Positions 57,534 through 64,000 of a stretch of DNA of 64,000 bases are shown here, piece after piece. The stretch's first letter is position 1, and each line of letters begins with the position of its first letter. Below the pieces are notes generated by a model that worked only from the letters and a program-made list of their open reading frames with translations, made no database searches and was not told where the DNA came from. Origin of the DNA: Kordiimonas sp. SCSIO 12603 (GTDB lineage: Bacteria > Pseudomonadota > Alphaproteobacteria > Sphingomonadales > Kordiimonadaceae); contig NZ_CP073748.1 in NCBI RefSeq assembly GCF_024398035.1, forward strand, positions 2,393,520-2,457,519, written 5' to 3'. A program made the position numbers and the translations under genes.

Positions 57534-57587
57534 TATATAGAAGATATTGATATTGCCGCCAATTACACAGATTGCTATAGAACTTTA

Positions 57588-58166
57588 ATGAAGAAAAAAA
57601 TACCAGCAAAAACAAAGATATTAACAGCAGCCATTGATGCTCTTATCGAAGGCTTAGGTGACATTGAAATGAATGATGTCGCGAAACGAGCTGGTGTCTC
57701 CGTTGGCCTTGCCTATCACTACTTTGGATCAAAAGCTGGTCTAGTTTCTGCTGTCGTAGAAAGATTCTACGATGACTATGATGCTATCATGAATGAACGA
57801 TACGACGCAGAGATTCCATGGCAAAAACGTGAGTATAAACGCCTTTGTGCTGTAGTAGATTTTCTCTATACCAGCCCCCTAGCCCCGATCATGCTTGCAA
57901 ATTTGGGCTCAAGCCCAGAAGTGCTCGCGGTAGAGGCCAAGAGAACCAGAGCAACGGTTGAGCTTGCAAAAGCCAATATTGCTGATGGTCAGCGCAAAGG
58001 TTATTTGCGTGAAGATATTAACAGAGAGGTAGCAGCTGGTGCTATTATCGGCGGTATTACACTCGCTACCGCTCAGGCTCTCTCAAACCCCACTTTATTA
58101 GACAAAGAAACCCTAACAGACCAGTTATGGGATTTCATCTATTCGCCGCTAGCCAAGCGCAACTAA
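57588..58166 (+). CDS. TetR/AcrR-family transcriptional regulator
   Basis: The N-terminal helix-turn-helix reads ILTAAIDALIEGLGDIEMNDVAKRAGVSVGLAYHYFGSKAGL, the family signature. The C-terminal ligand domain is helical, with a TetR_C-like MLANLGSSPEVLAVEAKRTRATVELAKANI segment. I placed the start at the ATG 57588: a longer frame from 57519 would start within the palindrome. No strong ribosome site is seen. The dioxygenase is its likely target, and the dioxygenase's substrate or product may be its effector. Confidence 0.9.
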   Translation: MKKKIPAKTKILTAAIDALIEGLGDIEMNDVAKRAGVSVGLAYHYFGSKAGLVSAVVERFYDDYDAIMNERYDAEIPWQKREYKRLCAVVDFLYTSPLAPIMLANLGSSPEVLAVEAKRTRATVELAKANIADGQRKGYLREDINREVAAGAIIGGITLATAQALSNPTLLDKETLTDQLWDFIYSPLAKRN

Positions 58167-58603
58167 GCAGCATTCTCATATAGTTCAGCTGCACGTTTTT
58201 CAAACGCAGCCACCATTTTTTCACAGGCCTTACCAAATAAACCGCCGATAAGATCATTCAGCAATTTGCTGTTAAATTCAAAATCCACTTCAAAATCAAC
58301 GAGACAGCTGCCATCTTCTTGCTCGATAAAACGCCAGTGATTATAAAGCCTGTTCATAGGACCTTTAATATAATCTACATCTACTTTGGTATTTTCTTCG
58401 AGTGTGACGCGGCTTGTGAAACGTTCACGGAACATCTTGAAGCCGATAATCACATCCGCATCAAATTGATTTGGTTTCTTGCCGTATACGCGCGCACCCA
58501 CACACCACGGTAAGAAATCCGGGTATCTTGCTACATCTGAAACAATATCAAATACCTGCTGAGGCGAATAAGGCAGTATCTTTTTCTCTGTAAACTTAGG
58601 CAT
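58163..58603 (-). CDS. ratA: RatA/COQ10-family START-like protein
   Basis: This 146-residue START/polyketide-cyclase-fold protein is annotated as a RatA toxin family member; related mitochondrial COQ10 binds ubiquinone. Signatures are PYSPQQVFDIVSDVARYPDFLPWC at the start, a core with YIKGPMNRLYNHWRF, and the C-terminal helix FGKACEKMVAAFEKRAAELY. Its neighbour lipA upstream on the same strand matches the usual alphaproteobacterial lipA-ratA order, here interrupted by a DUF3667 gene. A quinone-chaperone role is more likely than a toxin role; that is inference. Confidence 0.88.
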   Translation of the reverse strand: MPKFTEKKILPYSPQQVFDIVSDVARYPDFLPWCVGARVYGKKPNQFDADVIIGFKMFRERFTSRVTLEENTKVDVDYIKGPMNRLYNHWRFIEQEDGSCLVDFEVDFEFNSKLLNDLIGGLFGKACEKMVAAFEKRAAELYENAA

Positions 58604-58663
58604 AAAAATCTCTATTACTTAGCCGTTGAATACAAGGAAGGGCCCTATTCGTAAAGCATAATA

Positions 58664-59461
58664 TCAGGCAATATATAAGTTAATCAAAACCAGAGAAGCG
58701 CCTACCACCAACACCGAAATAACTGTCAAAAGTAGTGTCGCTATCGTTCCCAGAAACGATATAATCCACCCCATTTTGAAAAACACTCTGGCGCCAAAAA
58801 AGAATAATGCCAGCATTAGTAAAGTACGTATGTCCTTTTGATATGCATCAAACAGCCACATCAGAATAACCAAAAATATGGATAGAAAATAGCTGTGCCC
58901 AACAATGAAGCATAAAAAGCTCAGCACTTCTGGGTAATTGTGTTTTGCTCGGAAATATTGCCAACGTAGAAAAAAAGCTGTCAGAGGTATGCTCATAAAA
59001 ACCAACAGATTTAACTGGTTACGTAACATATCCCGAATAGCTTCGGCCGAGACTTGTACCTGAACATTATCTTCTTTTACTTCAATACTATTTACCTCTT
59101 CTTGGGTTACCTGTGATCCTTCACCTTCATTTACTGCTTCCTGTACATATATCTCATGAAAGCCAGTTATAACTGTAAGAGAGAAATAGATGGCAAAACA
59201 TACAAACAGGTACTTAACAGGGTTAATATAGCTGGCACGGTTTCCATTGATGTAATTGAGAGCAACTCTTCCGGGGTTTAACGTCAACTCACGTAGAGTA
59301 CGCCAAAACTTAGAATCCACCTCCGTTAAGGCCTCAAGCATCTGGCTGATAAAGACCTTTATTGTGAGACGAGTTCCAATATCTTTTTGCCCGCAAGCAT
59401 AACAATAACTGCCATGCATAGGTTCATAGCAGTTAGCACATGTCGTTTTAGCTTCAGCCAT
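58664..59461 (-). CDS. DUF3667 domain membrane protein
   Basis: The 265-residue protein has an N-terminal zinc-ribbon-like CxxC pair (CANCYEPMHGSYCYACGQ), then the segment VDSKFWRTLRELTLNPGRVALNYINGNRASYINPVKYLF typical of DUF3667. Hydrophobic segments follow near residues 88-100, 155-170, 185-208, 216-228 and 238-262. Function unknown. Its ribosome site lies inside the 3' arm of the lipA terminator hairpin, so it depends on read-through or on a promoter near lipA's end. It interrupts the lipA-ratA pair. Confidence 0.86.
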   Translation of the reverse strand: MAEAKTTCANCYEPMHGSYCYACGQKDIGTRLTIKVFISQMLEALTEVDSKFWRTLRELTLNPGRVALNYINGNRASYINPVKYLFVCFAIYFSLTVITGFHEIYVQEAVNEGEGSQVTQEEVNSIEVKEDNVQVQVSAEAIRDMLRNQLNLLVFMSIPLTAFFLRWQYFRAKHNYPEVLSFLCFIVGHSYFLSIFLVILMWLFDAYQKDIRTLLMLALFFFGARVFFKMGWIISFLGTIATLLLTVISVLVVGASLVLINLYIA

Positions 59462-59506
59462 AAAAAAAGCCCTCCCGAATTCGCGTAGAATTCATCGGAA
59501 AGGCTT
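59462..59506 (-). terminator. Terminator of lipA overlapping the DUF3667 ribosome site
   Basis: On the minus strand AAGCC ... GAATTC pairs with GAATTC ... GGCTT around a 5-nt loop, with a short internal loop and bulge, then seven T. GGGAGGG in the 3' arm (plus 59470-59476) is the best ribosome site for the gene starting at 59461. Confidence 0.78.
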
Positions 59507-59529
59507 GTTTCGTCAAGTAAAATAGAAAC

Positions 59530-60444
59530 TTACTTCTTTGCGGCCAGCTTCTTTTCGCGTGCCTCACGAAGACGGGCAAAATCATCGCCGGCATGATAGC
59601 TTGAACGAGTTAGAGGTGTTGAGGATATCTGTAAGAAGCCTTTACCTTTACCCATACGTTCATAAGCCTTGAATTCATCAGGCGTTACAAAACGTTCTAC
59701 CTTAGCATGGCGCGGCGTTGGCTGCAGATATTGGCCAATGGTCATGAAATCAATATCCGCCATGCGCATATCATCCATTACCTGGCTAACTTCAAGGCGT
59801 TCTTCACCTAGGCCAACCATAATACCCGATTTTGTGAATATATTCGGGTCCACCTGCTTCACTGTTTCAAGAAGGCGGAGCGAGTGATAATAACGCGCAC
59901 CTGGGCGGATTTTCGGATAATTCCGCGGCACTGTCTCCAGATTATGGTTAAACACATCCGGACGAGCTTCCGCTACAGTTTCTATAGCACCAAGCTTATT
60001 ACGGAAATCTGGGGTTAAAATCTCGATCGTGGTTTTAGGGCTTGTATCTCGGATCGCCTTGATCACCTCAACAAATTGGTTAGCACCACCATCATCCAAG
60101 TCATCACGGTCAACAGATGTAATCACGATGTGCTCAAGCTCCATGGTTTTACAGGCTATTGCCGTATTCATGGGCTCCATCGGATCAACAGCCATTGGGC
60201 GACCGGTTTTAATATTACAGAATGCGCAGGCACGCGTGCATGTATCACCAAGGATCATTACTGTTGCATGCTTCTTTGACCAGCATTCACCAATGTTTGG
60301 GCATGCGGCTTCTTCACATACAGTGTGCAGGTTTTTACCGCGCATCAGCTTTCGAGTTTCGTGATACTCCTTGCTTACAGGAGCTTTCACACGAATCCAG
60401 CTTGGTTTACGCTGAAACTGCTTTTGATCTTCTTGCTTATTCAT
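59530..60444 (-). CDS. lipA: Lipoyl synthase
   Basis: This radical-SAM enzyme inserts two sulfurs into protein-bound octanoyl groups on E2 subunits and GcvH. The auxiliary cluster motif [12 protein letters not shown] lies ahead of the radical-SAM CTRACAFC (CxxxCxxC), and the C-terminal SS motif is in [20 protein letters not shown]. The 304 residues fit. The lipoate it makes is attached to PdhC at 62834-64000. It starts 3 bp after the DUF4287 gene. Confidence 0.97.
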   Translation of the reverse strand: MNKQEDQKQFQRKPSWIRVKAPVSKEYHETRKLMRGKNLHTVCEEAACPNIGECWSKKHATVMILGDTCTRACAFCNIKTGRPMAVDPMEPMNTAIACKTMELEHIVITSVDRDDLDDGGANQFVEVIKAIRDTSPKTTIEILTPDFRNKLGAIETVAEARPDVFNHNLETVPRNYPKIRPGARYYHSLRLLETVKQVDPNIFTKSGIMVGLGEERLEVSQVMDDMRMADIDFMTIGQYLQPTPRHAKVERFVTPDEFKAYERMGKGKGFLQISSTPLTRSSYHAGDDFARLREAREKKLAAKK

Positions 60445-60447
60445 GGG

Positions 60448-61053
60448 CTATGCGTCCAATTCATACGCTGACTTGATCCACGAGATCAGGTCATCATCAA
60501 CATCATCGGCGCTAGATACCTCAATTCGGTGGGTAATTCTATCACCTTTTGCCAAACCGCCTGTATCAATCAAGCGTTCTGGTAGCTCCCCATCATAGTC
60601 TTTCAATGCCAATCCGAGGTCTATGCGTTTCTGCGTAGCTGCTTTGACCTGCGCGAATACATGGTTTCGGTAAAAAGGCACATATGTTTTGCAAGGGCTT
60701 GCCCCCACATCATTGCCCTGCTCTTCAATGATAGTATAAAGCCTATCGGCAAAAGCGCGGAGATGTTCTTTTTTCCCTAAAAACTGTGCATCAACAACTG
60801 TTGGTGCCTTTTCAAGGTAAGCATCGGCATCAAAATCTTCATGCATACCAAGCGCGTCGCTCGCGATTACCATACATGTGGGCCTACCTAAGCTGTATTC
60901 AGCTTTAAGGAAAGCAATAATATCTTTTGAAACAGAAAGCCCAGCCTTCGTTACAATCGCTGACCATTCTTCAAGAGACTTTCCAGTTTTTGCCGGAATA
61001 TTCTCCCGAATAGCAATCATATGATTAACCGCAGGATGGACTTTCAGTTTCAT
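60448..61053 (-). CDS. DUF4287/DUF5655-domain protein
   Basis: I recognise the N-terminal MIAIRENIPAKTGKSLEEW segment of DUF4287 and the C-terminal YRNHVFAQVKAATQKRIDLGLAL segment typical of DUF5655; no catalytic residue is evident. At 201 residues it is soluble, with no signal peptide. It sits between lpdA (8 bp) and lipA (3 bp), so it is co-transcribed with them. The function is unknown; a link to lipoate or the dehydrogenase complex is only suggested by position. Confidence 0.82.
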   Translation of the reverse strand: MKLKVHPAVNHMIAIRENIPAKTGKSLEEWSAIVTKAGLSVSKDIIAFLKAEYSLGRPTCMVIASDALGMHEDFDADAYLEKAPTVVDAQFLGKKEHLRAFADRLYTIIEEQGNDVGASPCKTYVPFYRNHVFAQVKAATQKRIDLGLALKDYDGELPERLIDTGGLAKGDRITHRIEVSSADDVDDDLISWIKSAYELDA

Positions 61054-61061
61054 ATCATTTC

Positions 61062-62459
61062 CTAAATATGGATTGGGCGTCCATAAGCAGCCAGCACACT
61101 TTCATGCATCATTTCAGAAAGCGTTGGATGCGGGAACACGGTATGCATCAACTCGGCTTCCGTTGTCTCAAGCGTACGACCAACAACATAACCTTGGATC
61201 ATCTCTGTTACTTCAGCGCCAACCATATGGGCACCCAAGAGCTCACCTGTTTTCTTATCAAAGATTGTTTTCACAAGGCCTTCAGGTTCACCAAGAGCAA
61301 CAGCTTTACCGTTACCGATGAACGGGAATGAACCAACATTGATTTCGTATCCAGCATCGATGGCTTTCGCCTCGGTAAGGCCAACAGATGCTACCTGCGG
61401 GCGGCAATATGTACAGCCAGGGATATTACCCTTGTCCATCGGGTGAACATCTTTAACGCCACCAATTTTTTCGGCAGCGATAACACCCTCATGCGATGCT
61501 TTGTGTGCAAGCCACGGCGCACCAGTTACATCACCAATCGCCCAGAAACCATCTACACCCGTGAAGCCATATTCATCTGTTACGATATGGCCGCGATCAG
61601 TTTTAATACCAACGCTTTCAAGGCCGATATTTTCAGTATTACCCTGAATACCAATTGCAATAATCACGCGGTCTACGGTGATTTCTTCCTTCTTGCCCTT
61701 TTGTTCAACAACGCATGTTACGTTATCTTTGCCAGGCTTAAGTTCTGTAACAGAGGCATTTGTTTTAATGGTCATGCCCTGCTTCTTGAAAGATTTCTCT
61801 GCGAACTTTGAGATGTCAGCGTCTTCCACTGGAAGAACGCGGTCCATCATCTCAACAACTGTCACGTCAGAACCCAGCTCATTAAAGAAGCTGGCAAACT
61901 CGATACCGATCGCACCTGAACCAATCACTAAAAGCTTCTTCGGCATCGTGTTTGGTGCAAGCGCGTGCTTGTATGTCCAAACAAGTTTACCGTCAGCTTT
62001 CAGATGCGGTAGTTCACGAGCACGTGCACCAGTTGCGATAATTGTATCCTTCGCAGAAAGCTCAGTTACTTTACCGTCTTTGCCAGTTACAGCCAGTTTA
62101 CCTTTCGCAAGGATCTTTGCTTCACCTTCGATATGGGCAACTTTGTTTTTCTTCAGCAGCATACCAATACCGCTGTTCATCTGCGCAGATACACCGCGAG
62201 AGCGTTTCACGATGGCATCAAGATCGAACTGAACATTATCAACCTTCAGGCCGAACTGTTCAGCATTCTTTGCCAAATGATACACTTCGGCGGAGCGAAG
62301 TAACGCTTTTGTAGGGATGCAGCCCCAGTTCAAACAAATACCGCCAAGGTGCTCGCGTTCAACACACGCTACATTCATACCAAGTTGTGCTGCACGGATT
62401 GCGGCAACATAGCCACCAGGGCCGCCGCCGATAACAACAAGATCAAAAGCATTCGCCAT
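61062..62459 (-). CDS. lpdA: Dihydrolipoyl dehydrogenase (E3)
   Basis: This FAD-dependent E3 reoxidises dihydrolipoamide and reduces NAD+. The FAD site VIGGGPGGYVAAIRAAQLG, the redox disulfide GGICLNWGCIPTKALL, the NAD-binding Rossmann LLVIGSGAIGIEFASFF and the C-terminal His-Glu in HPHPTLSEMMHE (here VFPHPTLSE) are all present. The 465-residue length is normal. It stands between pdhC with a cupin (upstream) and lipA (downstream). Confidence 0.97.
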   Translation of the reverse strand: MANAFDLVVIGGGPGGYVAAIRAAQLGMNVACVEREHLGGICLNWGCIPTKALLRSAEVYHLAKNAEQFGLKVDNVQFDLDAIVKRSRGVSAQMNSGIGMLLKKNKVAHIEGEAKILAKGKLAVTGKDGKVTELSAKDTIIATGARARELPHLKADGKLVWTYKHALAPNTMPKKLLVIGSGAIGIEFASFFNELGSDVTVVEMMDRVLPVEDADISKFAEKSFKKQGMTIKTNASVTELKPGKDNVTCVVEQKGKKEEITVDRVIIAIGIQGNTENIGLESVGIKTDRGHIVTDEYGFTGVDGFWAIGDVTGAPWLAHKASHEGVIAAEKIGGVKDVHPMDKGNIPGCTYCRPQVASVGLTEAKAIDAGYEINVGSFPFIGNGKAVALGEPEGLVKTIFDKKTGELLGAHMVGAEVTEMIQGYVVGRTLETTEAELMHTVFPHPTLSEMMHESVLAAYGRPIHI

Positions 62460-62461
62460 TT

Positions 62462-62821
62462 TTAAATCCTTTCGGGATTTTCAACACGTCTTGGATCGTC
62501 AACACCACCGGTATGGTCCGTGGTTGCCTTTTCGATCAACAAGATACTGCATTCTTCAGGGGCGAATGGTTTGTGTTCCACGCCTTTTGGCACCACAACC
62601 ATATCACCCTCTTCAATCCAAACCTGCTTATCCCGGTAATCCATGCGAAAGCGACCATTCACGACAAGGAAAAACTCATCTTCTTCCTCATGTGCGTGCC
62701 AAACGAAGTCACCTTCAATTTTCGCAAGCTTTACATGATAACCGTCAAGGTCTCCAATATGTTTTGGAGACCAATGGTCGCTGAAGTCTTTAAGTTTTTC
62801 GGCAAGATTAACCGGGTTCAT
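62462..62821 (-). CDS. Cupin domain protein
   Basis: This single-domain cupin of 119 residues has the first motif FVWHAHEEEDEFFLVVNGRFRMDY (His/His/Glu metal ligands) and second motif GDMVVVPKGVEHKPF (His ligand). It probably binds a divalent metal; the reaction is unknown. It lies 12 bp after pdhC and 2 bp before lpdA, an insertion between E2 and E3 genes. Confidence 0.9.
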   Translation of the reverse strand: MNPVNLAEKLKDFSDHWSPKHIGDLDGYHVKLAKIEGDFVWHAHEEEDEFFLVVNGRFRMDYRDKQVWIEEGDMVVVPKGVEHKPFAPEECSILLIEKATTDHTGGVDDPRRVENPERI

Positions 62822-62833
62822 CGCAAGGTTCTC

Positions 62834-64000
62834 CTAGAGAAGCATTGTGATTGGGTCTTCGATGTAGCCTTTAAAGGCCGCAAGGAATTCCGCACCAACT
62901 GCGCCGTCAATTGCACGGTGGTCACAGGAAAGTGTACAGCTCATCACCGTTGCTACTGCAAGAGCACCATCTTTCACAACCGGACGCTGTTCACCAGCAC
63001 CTACTGCCATGATTGCGCCCTGTGGCGGATTAATTACAGCACCAAATTCCTTGATGCCGTACATGCCGAGGTTAGAGATAGAGAATGTGCCACCAGCATA
63101 ATCTTCAGGCATTAATTTGCCGTCACGTGCTTTTGTGGCTAGCTCTTTCACATCACGGGAAATATCAGCGAGACCTTTATTATCTGCGCCCCGAACAACT
63201 GGTGTTACAAGGCCACCGTCAACAGCAACAGCAACGGAAATATCAGCGCGCTCATACCAGTACATCTTGTCGCCAGCATACTGAACATTTGCCGCAGGCA
63301 CTTTCTTAAGCGCAAGTGCTGTAGCGCGAATAATGAAATCATTCACAGAAAGTTTCACACCTTCATCAGCTAAACGATTATTTAGCTCTTTACGCTGCGC
63401 CATCAGCTTATCCATCTCACATTCGATTGTAAGATAGAAGTGAGGCACCGTTGTTTTAGATTCTGTAAGACGTTTGGCAATCGTTTTACGCATACCAGAC
63501 AGACGCTCTTCCCGGAATGGAATATCGTCGTGCGGGCCATATGTTGGCGCTTCAACGGCAGCAGTTGGCGTGGCTGTAGCTGTAGTAGCTACCGCAGTAG
63601 GAGCTGCAGTTTGAGGTGCAGCCATTGCAGCTTCAACATCACGCTTGATGATGCGGCCATGCGGGCCTGTGCCTGCAACAGTCGCAATATCAAGACCAGC
63701 CTGCTTCGCAATGCGTTTTGCAAGTGGTGATGCTTTCACGCGACCATCCGTTGATGGTGCCGGAGCCACGGCTGGAGCAGCAACCGATGCAACAGGCGCA
63801 GGGGCTGCTTCTGCTTTTGGAGCTTCAGCCACAGGTGCTGGCGCTGCTGGTGTAGCCGACACATCAACATCACCAATTTCTTCACCATCTTCAGCGAGAA
63901 CAGCAATAATCTGACCTACAGGTACATCGTCTGTGCCTTCAGCTACCAGTATTTTAGCTACAGTTCCATCGTCGATGCTTTCAACTTCCATCGTCGCCTT
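62834..64000 (-). CDS. pdhC: Pyruvate dehydrogenase E2 (dihydrolipoamide acetyltransferase), 5' part outside window
   Basis: The frame is open to the window edge; its first visible residues KATMEVESIDDG are the lipoyl-Lys motif DKATMEVE, so the start of the lipoyl domain is cut off. An Ala/Pro-rich flexible linker (about residues 50-80 here), the E3/E1-binding domain (VKASPLAKRIAKQAGLDIATVAGTG... GRIIKRDVEAAM) and the catalytic CAT domain with HRAIDGAVGAEFLAAFKGYIEDP (active His and Asp) follow. It transfers acetyl groups to CoA; lpdA and lipA nearby serve it. Confidence 0.96.
   Translation of the reverse strand, partial: KATMEVESIDDGTVAKILVAEGTDDVPVGQIIAVLAEDGEEIGDVDVSATPAAPAPVAEAPKAEAAPAPVASVAAPAVAPAPSTDGRVKASPLAKRIAKQAGLDIATVAGTGPHGRIIKRDVEAAMAAPQTAAPTAVATTATATPTAAVEAPTYGPHDDIPFREERLSGMRKTIAKRLTESKTTVPHFYLTIECEMDKLMAQRKELNNRLADEGVKLSVNDFIIRATALALKKVPAANVQYAGDKMYWYERADISVAVAVDGGLVTPVVRGADNKGLADISRDVKELATKARDGKLMPEDYAGGTFSISNLGMYGIKEFGAVINPPQGAIMAVGAGEQRPVVKDGALAVATVMSCTLSCDHRAIDGAVGAEFLAAFKGYIEDPITMLL

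Noticed and set aside
58163-58603. RatA as half of a toxin-antitoxin pair
   Set aside because: No RatB-like or other antitoxin gene is adjacent, and the COQ10-like fold beside lipA suggests a quinone-related role instead.

Overview
This window is chromosomal DNA from an alphaproteobacterium of moderate, slightly AT-rich base composition. The main evidence is gene order. On the minus strand dusB-ntrB-ntrC-ntrY-ntrX-trkA-trkH-hfq-hflX runs head-to-tail with mazG convergent, and pdhC-lpdA-lipA-ratA lies beside cinA-pgpA-ispDF; both are typical alphaproteobacterial blocks. IspD and IspF are fused, NtrX lacks the GAFTGA loop, and a TIGR02281-type aspartic protease is present. Kordiimonadales is only a hunch. 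Nothing looks like a phage, plasmid, IS element or CRISPR array.

Layout. (1) 1-5375: 3' end of gyrA, coaD, a secreted cyclophilin, and queA-tgt for queuosine tRNA modification. (2) 5421-6568: a secreted RidA-like protein whose start site lies in a hairpin, then two identical tRNA-Lys(TTT) genes, each with its own promoter and terminator. (3) 6700-15486: a cell-wall and housekeeping run on the plus strand (mltB-like, rlpA, dacC, tmk, holB, metG, tatD, an MBL hydrolase, an aspartic protease), mostly with overlapping or nearly touching genes. (4) 15489-16809: a sparse AT-rich stretch with an unknown membrane protein, a perfect 14-bp inverted repeat and a SnoaL-like protein. (5) 16975-28140: a cobalamin uptake and late-assembly locus. 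cobU-cobT-cobS-cobC on plus converges on btuB-btuF-btuC-btuD-cbiB-cobD-cobO on minus, which follows a cobalamin riboswitch; bluB lies upstream of it. No corrin-ring genes are seen, so the locus looks built for salvage.

(6) 28247-35757: an HlyD/MacB-type ABC export operon with a clear sigma-54 promoter, divergent from an NtrC-family activator and its histidine kinase. Twin palindromes 22 bp apart lie at enhancer distance, so the region reads as a self-contained signal-responsive export switch. (7) 35802-42251: mixed signalling and accessory genes on the minus strand (cNMP-binding/FHA protein, TerB-like protein, chemoreceptor, NTP transferase, secreted glycerophosphodiesterase), then mazG. (8) 42248-54231: the ntr/trk/hfq/hflX block. 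(9) 54314-56548: ispDF-pgpA-cinA. (10) 56583-58166: an Fe(II)/2OG dioxygenase divergent from a TetR regulator, with a perfect 20-bp palindrome between them. (11) 58163-64000: ratA, a DUF3667 membrane protein, lipA, a DUF4287 protein, lpdA, a cupin and the 3' part of pdhC, which links lipoate synthesis to the pyruvate dehydrogenase complex.

The most distinctive parts are the sigma-54 export switch, the B12 locus with a ribosome-site hairpin behind its riboswitch, and several places where ribosome-binding sites or stop codons lie inside RNA hairpins. All function calls come from reading motifs and context; no database search was run.
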